In this document: positions 15,869 to 24,126 of the stretch, one piece after another
Numbering within the stretch: position 1 is the stretch's first letter
How the letters are laid out: every line of letters begins with the position of its first letter
NCBI GenBank assembly: GCA_052032225.1
Contig: JBPEWY010000058.1
Span: 1-24,402 of the forward strand
Origin: JBPEWY01 sp052032225
Lineage (GTDB): Bacteria > Bacteroidota > Bacteroidia > Flavobacteriales > Flavobacteriaceae
Reading direction: 5' to 3'
Length of the DNA stretch: 24,402 nucleotides
Notes under the pieces: generated by a model
Told to the model about the DNA's origin: nothing
Seen by the model: only the letters and a program-made list of their open reading frames with translations
Database searches by the model: none
Made by a program: the position numbers and the translations under genes

Positions 15869-16621
15869 ATGTTTTCTATTTTTAAAAAGAAATATTATTT
15901 AGGAGAGCACCTTGAAGGCTTTACAGATATTCATTGTCATGTTTTACCCGGAATTGATGATGGAGCTAAGGCAGTTAAAGACGCTATTAGCATGCTTAAA
16001 AAATACTCTCAGATGGGTATTTATAATATAATTGCTACGCCTCATATAATGAAAGATTATTATGAAAACACTCCACAATCTATAGAAAAATCATTTAAAA
16101 GATTAGAAAGTGTACTAACGCCTGCAAGACTTACTCATTTAAAAATTAATGCTGCAGCAGAACATATGATAGACTCTAATTTTGAGACTATCTTAGAAAA
16201 AAATACTGTAATGCCTTTAGCAAAAAAGTATTTGCTGGTAGAACTCTCTTATTTACAACCTCCTATTAATTTATTTAGCATTTTACAGCAAATCAGAGAA
16301 AGTGGTTTTTGGCCGGTTTTAGCCCATCCGGAGCGTTACTCATATTATTACAATACTCCAGATATGTACAAAACACTAAAACAAATGGGATGTTTTTTTC
16401 AATTAAATTTGCTATCACTATCTGAGTATTATGGAAAAAGCGTTCAAAAAACTGCAGTAACACTATTAGAAAATAATTTAATAGACTTTGTCGGTACAGA
16501 TGCTCATAATCTTTACCAATTAGAAAAAATAGAACAGCTGCAAATAACAAAAAAAAATATAGCGCTACTGAAATCTATTATAGAAAATACAAGCGATGTA
16601 TTTGATGCTAAAAAGGTATAA
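15869..16621 (+). CDS. PHP-type tyrosine-protein phosphatase (CpsB/YwqE family)
   Basis: A metal-dependent phosphatase of the PHP fold that removes phosphate from Wzc-type tyrosine kinases and so tunes polysaccharide export. The 250 residues hold the expected metal ligands: DIHCHVLPGIDDG (20-32, with H22 and H24), TPHI with H59, AEHMID with E98, LAHPERY with H153, and GTDAHN with D211 and H213. The first ten residues are a short basic, aromatic lead before the catalytic domain. The gene lies 18 bases after mnmE, and its last codons overlap by 14 bp the 3' end of the opposing Wzc-like kinase gene, which is the likely substrate. Histidinol-phosphatase-type PHP proteins are related, but the kinase neighbour supports this role. 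Confidence 0.88.
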   Translation: MFSIFKKKYYLGEHLEGFTDIHCHVLPGIDDGAKAVKDAISMLKKYSQMGIYNIIATPHIMKDYYENTPQSIEKSFKRLESVLTPARLTHLKINAAAEHMIDSNFETILEKNTVMPLAKKYLLVELSYLQPPINLFSILQQIRESGFWPVLAHPERYSYYYNTPDMYKTLKQMGCFFQLNLLSLSEYYGKSVQKTAVTLLENNLIDFVGTDAHNLYQLEKIEQLQITKKNIALLKSIIENTSDVFDAKKV

Positions 16622-18992
16622 GTGATTTCTTTTTCTTCTCTACCCCATAACCATATCCATATTTAGCTCCATAGCCAAAATTAGCTTGCTTTACATCGTT
16701 GAGCACTAACATCATTCCGTTTAACTTTCTAGAATCGTTTAACTCCTTAGCATAGTTTAGTAGTTTTTTCTCGGTGAAACCTGCTCTAACGAGATAAAAT
16801 GTATGACCTGCAAACTGACTAAAAAGTAATGTATCTGTTACCAATAAAGTAGGTGCAGTATCTACAATTACAACGTCATACTCTTGAGAAACTGCATTGA
16901 ACATTAGCTCCATTCTATCGCTCATAAGCAACTCGGCCGGATTAGGTGGAGTTTTACCCGGTAATAAAATATCTATGTTATTATTTTTTATTCTATATGT
17001 TCTTATTACATCGTAAAGCTCTAAGCTGTCATCAAATAAGTAATCGGTTAAACCAAAATGATGTAGTTTTTCTGATTTAACAGATACTAAATATTCTTTT
17101 ATTTTGGGATTTCTAATATCTGCACCTATTAAAAGTACACGCTTGTTAGAATTAGCAAAGGTAAGTGCCATATTCATACTGAAAAAAGTTTTCCCTTCAC
17201 CTTTAACAGTAGAGGTAACAAAAAGCACATTATTGTATTGTTCTCTTTTTCGTATTTTTCTTAAGTAATCAAAATTAGTTCGAGCAATTCTGAATGCTTC
17301 CGATAGCACAGATCTATCATTTTTTTCTATAAGAGGTGTAAATTTAGATTTTATATGAGGTATTTCTCCTACTACAGAAATATTAGAAATACGTTTTTCT
17401 ATATCCTCCTTTTTATGAACTTTATTATCTAGTAGGCTCTTCGCATAAAGAACAGAGAATGGTATTGCAAGCCCTATAAATATAGCTGCTAAATATACCA
17501 TTTTAGGTTTAGGAGAAACGGGGCCTGGTAGTGGGCTATATGCACTATCTATTACCTTAGCATTTGCAGCTGTTGATGATAATGAGATAGTGGCTTCTTC
17601 TCTTTTTTCTAAAAGATAAAGGTATAATGACTCTTTTATTTGCTGTTGACGTTGAATGTCTCTTAATCTTCGTTCCTGTCCGGGTACCGAATAAATTTTA
17701 GAATTAATCCTAGCTGTCCTTTCTTTTAAGTTATCTACTCTAATTCTAATAGTATTTCGCAAGTTGTTTAAACTCTGGCTTAAAGAAGATTTTAACCCAT
17801 CTAATTCTTGATCTAACTTTACAACCATAGGGTTTTTTTCATTAGAACTTTTTAATAGTCGTTGACGTTCTAAAATAAGCTCATTGTATTTTTCCGTAAT
17901 GTTTGTTATAGAAGGATCTGATAACCCAACGTTAGAAGGGATGGGTTCAAACTGAGCCTGATCTTGAGTTACAGACTCTTTCATGAAGTTTATTAAGTTT
18001 AGTTCTGTTTGGCTTTTTGCCAGTTCTTCTTCTGTTGCAGAACTTGAACTTAAATACATGTCGGCTTCAGAAACAATATCAGTAAGCTTATTACCTGTTT
18101 TAAAACGCTCTGCACTTTGGTCTATACTAGATAGGTCTGTAGCTATTAAATCTATCCTGTCGTTAATAAAATTAGCTATTTTTTTTGCTTCTTCATTTTT
18201 TTGATCAACAGACACCTTATTATATTGGTAAACCAATTCATTAATTACATCAATAGCTTTTTTTCTAACCCTGTCTTTTAGAGTTATATTTAACACTTTA
18301 GAAAACTCATCTGCTTGAGTAATTTTAATTTTTTCTTTATATGATTCTGCTACTTTATTTAGTGGTTTAATTTTAACTTGTATGGGTTCTCCTTTTAAGG
18401 TCTCAATATTATTAATGGTTGGAGTTATTATTATACCTCCTATTTTAGTTGTAATATTCTCTCCAAATGTTTTTACTTTAGGAGTGTCTTCCTCATCTAT
18501 ATAGTAAACAAATTCAGTTGGAGATTTAACATTAATAAAAAAACTAAATTCAGATTCGTAAATAACAGAGTCCGATTCTATAAAATTTAATTTAATAGGA
18601 GCTTTTGGGTATAATTCTGAGTCGTGAATTCTACCTTTTTTAAAAATTTCAACATTTATACCAAGTGATTTAACCACATTGGCCATTAGTTTTCTTGATT
18701 TTAAAACTTCTATTTCGTCTTTTATTTTTTCGCTTTCTAAACCCGATAAAAGCTCTAAATCTTTTAAAAGTACCTGACTAGGTGATGCCTGATTTTCATC
18801 AACCAGCATTATTTTTGCATAGGCCTCGTACTCAGGAGTTGCGTAACGAAGGTATAAATAAGCCAAACTTCCACATAAAAAACAGCTTAATAAAAACCAT
18901 TTCCAATATCCAAGATAATAGGACAATATTTCTTTTAAATCTAAATCTTCTTGAGAATTGTTTTTATGTATTTGTTCTTGACCGTTGTTCAT
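16608..18992 (-). CDS. wzc: Polysaccharide biosynthesis tyrosine autokinase (Wzc-like)
   Basis: An inner-membrane co-polymerase and BY-kinase that controls chain length and export of surface polysaccharide together with the Wza-like protein encoded upstream. Order in the 794 residues: cytosolic start, TM1 (about 31-49), Wzz-type periplasmic domain, long coiled-coil region (about 270-470), GNVR-like stretch PGQERRLRDIQRQQ (437-450), proline-rich segment SPLPGPVSPKPK (486-497), TM2 (498-518), and the cytosolic kinase. The kinase shows Walker A TSTVKGEGKT (593-602), Walker A' LLIGADIRNP (620-629) and Walker B VVIVDTAPT (707-715). The tail has four tyrosines in GYGAKYGYGYG (773-783), likely autophosphorylation sites, then a lysine run. 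Walker A' has glycine where many family members have aspartate. It starts 20 bases after the wza-like stop and overlaps the phosphatase gene at its end. Confidence 0.93.
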   Translation of the reverse strand: MNNGQEQIHKNNSQEDLDLKEILSYYLGYWKWFLLSCFLCGSLAYLYLRYATPEYEAYAKIMLVDENQASPSQVLLKDLELLSGLESEKIKDEIEVLKSRKLMANVVKSLGINVEIFKKGRIHDSELYPKAPIKLNFIESDSVIYESEFSFFINVKSPTEFVYYIDEEDTPKVKTFGENITTKIGGIIITPTINNIETLKGEPIQVKIKPLNKVAESYKEKIKITQADEFSKVLNITLKDRVRKKAIDVINELVYQYNKVSVDQKNEEAKKIANFINDRIDLIATDLSSIDQSAERFKTGNKLTDIVSEADMYLSSSSATEEELAKSQTELNLINFMKESVTQDQAQFEPIPSNVGLSDPSITNITEKYNELILERQRLLKSSNEKNPMVVKLDQELDGLKSSLSQSLNNLRNTIRIRVDNLKERTARINSKIYSVPGQERRLRDIQRQQQIKESLYLYLLEKREEATISLSSTAANAKVIDSAYSPLPGPVSPKPKMVYLAAIFIGLAIPFSVLYAKSLLDNKVHKKEDIEKRISNISVVGEIPHIKSKFTPLIEKNDRSVLSEAFRIARTNFDYLRKIRKREQYNNVLFVTSTVKGEGKTFFSMNMALTFANSNKRVLLIGADIRNPKIKEYLVSVKSEKLHHFGLTDYLFDDSLELYDVIRTYRIKNNNIDILLPGKTPPNPAELLMSDRMELMFNAVSQEYDVVIVDTAPTLLVTDTLLFSQFAGHTFYLVRAGFTEKKLLNYAKELNDSRKLNGMMLVLNDVKQANFGYGAKYGYGYGVEKKKKSLIPF

Positions 18993-19012
18993 GAGGTTTT
19001 AATTTCTGTAGC

Positions 19013-19783
19013 TTATCTGGTTAAAATTACTACTGTAGATGTTATTAATATTGAAGCAATAGATATTGCAATAGAGGTTCTATTGTCTGAACGTGATGCA
19101 TAAATTGCCGATTCATTTGGTTCTACATAAACCACATCATTTTGGGTTAAATAATAAACCGGTGAATTTAGAGCTTCTTTAGTGGTTAAATCTATTCTGC
19201 TGTAGGTTCTAGCACCATTAAAGTCTCTAATAACCATAATATTATTTCTTTTTCCTTTAATGGTTAAATCTCCTGCTAAACCAATAGCTTCTAATACAGT
19301 AACACGTTCTCCTGATATTTGATAGGTTCCGGGACGATTTACCTCTCCTAATACAGAAACTCTAAAATTTAAAAGCCTAATATTAATTATAGGATCTTTT
19401 AAGTAATCTTTTAGTTTTTCTTTAAATAAACTCTTCGCTTCTTCTACTGTTAAACCAAGCAATTTTATTTTACCAAGTACAGGGTAATCTATATAACCAT
19501 CTTTATCTATTATATAATCTACTTCTCTAACTCTACCATCACCAGACTCCCTAACTAAATTAAAGGGTTTAACAGCATCCATGTCAAAAGTAGATACATT
19601 GATGCTAATTATATCGTTTACTTTAAACCTCGGAGTAAAGGTATCAATATCTACTACTGTTTCGAAATCTTTAGCGTTTTGAAAATATACAATATCTTCT
19701 CTTGAACCACAAGAAATTAACATAGTTGATAAAACAATAAACAAAATAGTCTTGGGGAAAAATCTAACGGTTGTTTTTTTCAT
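19013..19783 (-). CDS. wza: Polysaccharide export outer-membrane lipoprotein (Wza-like)
   Basis: Periplasmic/outer-membrane export channel of the polysaccharide export (PES/SLBB) family. The 256 residues open with a lipoprotein signal: basic KK start, hydrophobic core, and lipobox LISC with C25 as the lipidated residue. The Poly_export domain follows (about 50-140, with DGYIDYPVLGKIKLLGLT at 95-112), then one SLBB domain (about 142-190, VLGEVNRPGTYQISG). The C-terminus is a hydrophobic helix (about 237-254) ending in TR, which could cross the outer membrane as in Wza. It is shorter than E. coli Wza, as is usual in Bacteroidota. It lies 16 bases after the dehydratase gene and 20 before the kinase gene, so it belongs to one operon. 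Confidence 0.9.
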   Translation of the reverse strand: MKKTTVRFFPKTILFIVLSTMLISCGSREDIVYFQNAKDFETVVDIDTFTPRFKVNDIISINVSTFDMDAVKPFNLVRESGDGRVREVDYIIDKDGYIDYPVLGKIKLLGLTVEEAKSLFKEKLKDYLKDPIINIRLLNFRVSVLGEVNRPGTYQISGERVTVLEAIGLAGDLTIKGKRNNIMVIRDFNGARTYSRIDLTTKEALNSPVYYLTQNDVVYVEPNESAIYASRSDNRTSIAISIASILITSTVVILTR

Positions 19784-19799
19784 AATAAATTAAGGTTGA

Positions 19800-21743
19800 T
19801 TAAATACTTATAGAACGAGTACTACTTTCTGTATTCTGATTTTGAAGTTTTTGTTTGGAAGAATTATCATACGCTTCAAACTTAGAGTTGTTAGAGATAT
19901 ACTCAGGAACAAGCTCTTTCATCTTTTTAACTATGTTTGTGTTCTGAAACACATTAGATACACACAACTCTTCTATATCTGCTTTCACTTTATTGTAATC
20001 GAGCTCTCTAACCTTGCTAATCATTATTTTTTTATGATAGGTAGGAAGGTTGTCTTCTCCATGGGCTAACAATTCTTCATATAACTTTTCTCCCGGTCTT
20101 AACCCTGTTACTTGTATATTAATATCTTCAGGATATTTTAATCCGGATAGTTTTATCATATTTAAAGCAAGGTCATAGATTTTAACAGATTGACCCATAT
20201 CAAAAATAAATATCTCTCCTCCTTTGCCCATTGCACCTGCTTCTAATACCAATTGTGAAGCCTCAGGAATTGTCATAAAAAACCTGGTAACGTCTTTGTG
20301 AGTAACGGTTATAGGACCACCCTTTTCTATTTGTTTTCTAAATAATGGTATTACAGAGCCATTAGAACCTAATACATTACCAAATCTGGTAGTAATAAAC
20401 TTGGTTTTACTTGATTTTTGAATGCAACTTATGTACATCTCTGCAATGCGCTTAGTAGCCCCCATTACACTGGTTGGGTTTACTGCTTTATCTGTAGAAA
20501 TAAATACAAACTTTTTGGCTTTGTAATGCGATGCTGCATCAGCTAAAATTTTAGTGCCACCAACATTAATTTTAATGGCTTCGTATGGGCTGTCTTCCAT
20601 TAGTGGAACATGCTTATAAGCTGCTGCATGAAAAACTATAGAAGGTTTATAGTGCTGAAATATGTAATCTATTCTGTTTTTATCTCTTATATCGGCAACA
20701 ATACATTTAATGTTATGAATTTCTCTTTGTTTTAGTTCTTGTTGCACATCGTATAATGATGACTCTGATTGATCTACTAATACAAGTTGTTTAAAAGAAT
20801 AATTAACAATCTGACGAACTATTTCACTTCCAATAGAGCCTGCAGCGCCAGTAACCATAATAACTTCTCCCGAAAGTTCTCTCTCCAGCTTAGGATTTTT
20901 AATATTTATTGGTACTCTGTCTAACAAGTCTTCTATTTGAACTTGCTTTATCTGACTTGCTTTAAGCTCGCCATTAATCCAACGCTCAATTGGAGGCACA
21001 ACTTTTACTTTGGTAGGCAGCTCTACCAATCCATCTACAATCTCTCTAAAACGTTCTTTAGAGGTGCTTTGTATAGATACAATTATCTCATCAATCCTGT
21101 TTAAATAAATAAACTTAGGATCTACTGCTGATCTTGAGTATACTAAAACTCCATTTATATATTTGCCAATCTTTTTCTTATCATCATCAACATATCCGGC
21201 AACATAAACTTTATCACTCGCACTACCAACTAAGGCATTGTAGGTCATAATACCAGAGTTTCCTGCCCCATAAATAAGTACTCTTTTTTTGTTTTTTATC
21301 TTATTAAAATAGTGGTTGTAGGCCATTTTAAAAACCAACCTACTTGACGATAAGGCTAAAAAGCAAATTAAAGAGTGTATAACTATTATAGAAAGCGGAA
21401 TAGTGTAGCCTTCAATTAGATTAAATGTTTTATTAGATATAACAAAAAGAATGCTAATAGATGCCATTAATGTAGTAGCTTTAAAAACACTAATAACATC
21501 TTTAATACCTGTGTGCCTTACTACTCCTTTATAAGAGCCCGTAATTAAAAAACTTATTGAAGCAGCAATAACTAAAAATGGTAACTGAACTATAAATTTT
21601 TTACTATCAAAATTCAGCGTGAAATTAAAACGAACAAAATAAGCTATGAAAAAAGTAATCATAACCATAAAAAGGTCTATACCAAGCACCAACCATTTAG
21701 AGGCGTACTTCTGAGCACTTCGGGTAAGGTATTTTTTTAACAT
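19800..21743 (-). CDS. Membrane-bound nucleotide-sugar 4,6-dehydratase (WbpM/CapD/PglF-like)
   Basis: Makes a 4-keto-6-deoxy sugar nucleotide, most likely from UDP-GlcNAc, for polysaccharide building blocks. With the ATG at 21743 it has 647 residues: four N-terminal transmembrane helices (about 15-140), a first nucleotide-binding fold (GAGNSG at 159-164), and the catalytic SDR domain with GAAGSIGS (299-306), STDKAVNPTSVMG (416-428) and ATKR. As in WbpM and PglF, the usual tyrosine of the YxxxK motif is methionine (SVMGATK), and the STDK triad does the chemistry. A TTG two codons further upstream (21749) is possible but overlaps the upstream stop and is less likely. It follows the aminotransferase gene almost directly, which would act on its keto product. 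Confidence 0.9.
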   Translation of the reverse strand: MLKKYLTRSAQKYASKWLVLGIDLFMVMITFFIAYFVRFNFTLNFDSKKFIVQLPFLVIAASISFLITGSYKGVVRHTGIKDVISVFKATTLMASISILFVISNKTFNLIEGYTIPLSIIVIHSLICFLALSSSRLVFKMAYNHYFNKIKNKKRVLIYGAGNSGIMTYNALVGSASDKVYVAGYVDDDKKKIGKYINGVLVYSRSAVDPKFIYLNRIDEIIVSIQSTSKERFREIVDGLVELPTKVKVVPPIERWINGELKASQIKQVQIEDLLDRVPINIKNPKLERELSGEVIMVTGAAGSIGSEIVRQIVNYSFKQLVLVDQSESSLYDVQQELKQREIHNIKCIVADIRDKNRIDYIFQHYKPSIVFHAAAYKHVPLMEDSPYEAIKINVGGTKILADAASHYKAKKFVFISTDKAVNPTSVMGATKRIAEMYISCIQKSSKTKFITTRFGNVLGSNGSVIPLFRKQIEKGGPITVTHKDVTRFFMTIPEASQLVLEAGAMGKGGEIFIFDMGQSVKIYDLALNMIKLSGLKYPEDINIQVTGLRPGEKLYEELLAHGEDNLPTYHKKIMISKVRELDYNKVKADIEELCVSNVFQNTNIVKKMKELVPEYISNNSKFEAYDNSSKQKLQNQNTESSTRSISI

Positions 21744-21745
21744 AC

Positions 21746-22873
21746 TCAAAAAGTTTTAGTGATTGTTTGAATAACTCTATGAAGATCATCTGGTTCTAAA
21801 TTAGAACCGCTTGGTAAACACAAACCTTTATTAAATAATGCTTCTGAAACACCGTTGGTGTAATTTGGAGCATCTTTAAAAACAGGTTGAAGGTGCATAG
21901 GCTTCCATAAAGGCCTAGATTCTATATTTTCTTGTAATAATGCCTCTCTAATTTGTTCTCTCTTAGCATAGCTATTGGTTAACATACACGTTAACCATCT
22001 GTTAGAAATACAATTTTCCGGTTCTGGTAAAAAAGTCAACTCCTTAAAAGGCTCTAAAAACTCTTTATATACTGTATAATTATGTCTTCTTGCTGCTACC
22101 CTATCTTCTAAAACATGCATCTGCCCTCTTCCAATACCAGCCACCACATTGCTCATTCTGTAATTATAACCAATTGTAGAGTGCTGATAATGTGGAGCAT
22201 TATCTCTGGCTTGTGTAGCTAAAAAAACAGCCTTTTCCTTTAGTTCTCTGGTTTTAACAACTAACGCCCCTCCACCCGAAGTGGTAATAATTTTATTTCC
22301 GTTAAATGATAAGATACTAACAGTACCAAGAGTACCACATTTTTGGTTGTGGTATAAACTACCAAGTGCTTCGGCACTGTCTTCAACAACAGGGATATTA
22401 TAACGTTCTGATATTTCACTAATTTCTTTAGCCTTATAAGGCATTCCGTATAAGTGTACTGCTACAATAGCTTTAGGTTTTTTGCCCTTAGCAATGCGAT
22501 CTTTAATGGCATCTTCTAATAGATTCGGACAAATATTCCAGGTATCGGTTTCACTATCTACAAAAACAGGAGTTGCACCTAAATATTTTATAGGATTTGC
22601 TGAAGCAGAAAATGTAAAACTCTGGCATATTACCTCATCGCCGGCACTAACACCTAACAGAATCAGTGCTAAATGAATAGCCGAAGTGCCCGAGCTTAAA
22701 GCAGCAACATGCACATTATTTTGCAAATATTGCTCTAATTGCTCCTCAAAATACTGAACGTTAGGTCCTAGAGGCGCTATCCAATTAGTCTGGAAAGCCT
22801 CTTCTACATACGCTCTCTCAAATCCGCTCATATGAGGAGACGAAAGCCAAATTTTGGTAGTTTTTGTTATCAC
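21746..22873 (-). CDS. DegT/DnrJ/EryC1/StrS family sugar aminotransferase (PglE-like), GTG start
   Basis: A PLP enzyme that probably converts the 4-keto sugar from the neighbouring dehydratase to a 4-amino-4,6-dideoxy sugar nucleotide, as PglE does for bacillosamine. In 375 residues one sees IWLSSPHMSG (8-17), TNWIAPLGPNV (29-39), the cofactor-binding SSGTSAIHLAL (60-70), VVEDSAEALGS (162-172) with D165, and SFNGNKIITTSGGG (189-202) whose K194 forms the PLP aldimine. The start is GTG at 22873: an in-frame TAA lies directly upstream, and the first ATG inside would delete the conserved IWLSSP start. The PglF-PglE pair suggests a bacillosamine-like route, but the acetyltransferase PglD is not in the window. 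An aminotransferase acting on another keto sugar is the main alternative. Confidence 0.9.
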   Translation of the reverse strand: MITKTTKIWLSSPHMSGFERAYVEEAFQTNWIAPLGPNVQYFEEQLEQYLQNNVHVAALSSGTSAIHLALILLGVSAGDEVICQSFTFSASANPIKYLGATPVFVDSETDTWNICPNLLEDAIKDRIAKGKKPKAIVAVHLYGMPYKAKEISEISERYNIPVVEDSAEALGSLYHNQKCGTLGTVSILSFNGNKIITTSGGGALVVKTRELKEKAVFLATQARDNAPHYQHSTIGYNYRMSNVVAGIGRGQMHVLEDRVAARRHNYTVYKEFLEPFKELTFLPEPENCISNRWLTCMLTNSYAKREQIREALLQENIESRPLWKPMHLQPVFKDAPNYTNGVSEALFNKGLCLPSGSNLEPDDLHRVIQTITKTF

Positions 22874-23194
22874 TTAAAAAAACCTATAAACCTGTTACAC
22901 AATTTGTTAGCCACTTAAAGCTTTAAACCAGGTAATACGCAAAAAACCATTGAATAAATATTTGTGCAGAGAGGCTGAGGGAATTATAGCTGTTAGCTAA
23001 GCACAAATAATTTCTTGGTAAGAAACATAACCCTAATCTATCAAATTAACCTGGGCTATTAATCAATTTAATACGGTGAGGGTAAAATGTACAATGTAAA
23101 AATAACGATTATATTTAAGTATTTGGTTTTTAGAGCAATATTTCGTTAAATTTTTTATTAACATCGGTTAACTGATAAAAAAACAAACCTCCAG
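22874..23194. other. 321-base gap with inverted repeats, no gene
   Basis: No open frame resembling a gene is seen on either strand. It holds a run of inverted repeats: a 9-bp arm TATTTGTGC at 22959-22967 with GCACAAATA at 23001-23009, containing an inner 5-bp stem (22987-22991/22995-22999); a 6-bp stem at 23011-23016/23020-23025; and a weaker 5-bp pair ACCCT/AGGGT at 23030-23034/23079-23083. No TAnnTTTG box is seen for the downstream minus-strand genes. It could be a leader with structure or a worn remnant of lost sequence. Possible RNA elements are discussed in the findings. Confidence 0.5.
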
Positions 23195-23198
23195 TTAA
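23168..23198 (-). repeat. Inverted repeat overlapping the SGNH gene stop
   Basis: TTAACTG (23168-23174) and CAGTTAA (23192-23198) form a 7-bp hairpin with a 17-base loop that includes the stop codon at 23195-23197. On the minus strand the loop holds a T-run. It is weak as a terminator but may mark the end of the MBOAT/SGNH transcript. Confidence 0.4.
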
Positions 23199-24124
23199 AG
23201 AATTTCATCTAAGTCTTCTTTAATTTTTTTTGAAAAAGCCTCTGCTCCTGCTGCTGTAAGGTGTGTAAAGTCCCTAAAATAAGTAGTTCTGCTAGGAAAG
23301 CTATCTAAATAATTTAAGTAGTTATAATATGGTACATTTTTCTTTACAAAGAATTTTTTTGTAGCAACTTCCACTTCTCTATCTACCTTATTTAATGATG
23401 GAGAAGTAAAAAAAACAACTTTTGAATTATTGTTACTTGCCTTTTCTAAAATTAAATTTACAAACTCCTCAAATAGTTTATTTACTACCAACGGCTTATT
23501 AATGTTTTCATTAATATTAAACTTCTTTTCTTTTAAAAGTATCTCAAAAATTTGTTTTTGCTCTTTAGTTTGATAAAGAGGTAAATATCCGTTTTGTATG
23601 GTGTCTTTATCACCTAAAAATTTATTTTTAATTATAGAAAATACTTTACCATTAAAAACATACATTCTAGAGATGTTAGCCTTGTATATTTCTGAAGGAA
23701 AATACGATTTGTAAAATTCTTTTATGTTTTTATTTCTAAATAATAAATTTTTAAGTGAGAGTGCATCAGAGCCATCAAAAGTTTCATCAAATACTCTGTT
23801 ATGATCTATATGAATTAAAATTACTTGATCGCGTTTTTGTAATGTAGTTATTAATGCAGTTGCGTAACCAATTCTAGTAGCATCCATCCCCATATTATAT
23901 GCCGGAACAGAAAACACATCAGGATTTACATGATGAACTGCTCTTGAGCTTCCAAAAATTAAAATATCTACAGAATCTTTACATTTAAAAAATGTATTTA
24001 CTTTACCAATTGTCCCTCCGCTATAAATAGTTTGCTCTAATTTATTTAGCCATAAAAAAACTAGCCTATCTACCATAAAAAAGGCAATAACTATAGCTGC
24101 AAAAAGAATTAGAGACTTTTTCAT
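23195..24124 (-). CDS. SGNH/GDSL-like membrane-anchored protein, likely polysaccharide O-acetylation partner
   Basis: A 309-residue protein with one N-terminal hydrophobic helix (about 5-27) that would anchor or export it, and a large periplasmic domain. Motifs fit the SGNH fold: IFGSSR (56-61) as block I with the candidate nucleophile S59 or S60, YNMG (76-79) as block II-like, and DFTHLT (285-290) as the D-x-x-H block with D285 and H288. Such proteins (AlgJ/AlgX/PatB-like) move acetyl groups to polysaccharides in the periplasm with an MBOAT partner, and here an MBOAT gene ends just 2 bases upstream. A simple esterase role is the alternative. Substrate unknown. The family is recognised by motifs only. 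Confidence 0.7.
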   Translation of the reverse strand: MKKSLILFAAIVIAFFMVDRLVFLWLNKLEQTIYSGGTIGKVNTFFKCKDSVDILIFGSSRAVHHVNPDVFSVPAYNMGMDATRIGYATALITTLQKRDQVILIHIDHNRVFDETFDGSDALSLKNLLFRNKNIKEFYKSYFPSEIYKANISRMYVFNGKVFSIIKNKFLGDKDTIQNGYLPLYQTKEQKQIFEILLKEKKFNINENINKPLVVNKLFEEFVNLILEKASNNNSKVVFFTSPSLNKVDREVEVATKKFFVKKNVPYYNYLNYLDSFPSRTTYFRDFTHLTAAGAEAFSKKIKEDLDEIL

Positions 24125-24126
24125 AG

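Noticed and set aside
21744..21749. TTG start for the WbpM-like gene, overlapping the upstream stop
   Set aside because: An ATG two codons downstream (21743) gives essentially the same protein and needs no rare start.
22961..23085. Plus-strand pieces resembling a TPP riboswitch (GGCTGAGGG, ACCCT, AACCTG, GGTGAGGGTAA in this order)
   Set aside because: The opening GGGGTGC-type arm and closing P1 helix are absent, CTGAGA is not exact, spacing is too long, and no plus-strand gene lies downstream for it to control. A covariance search would settle it.
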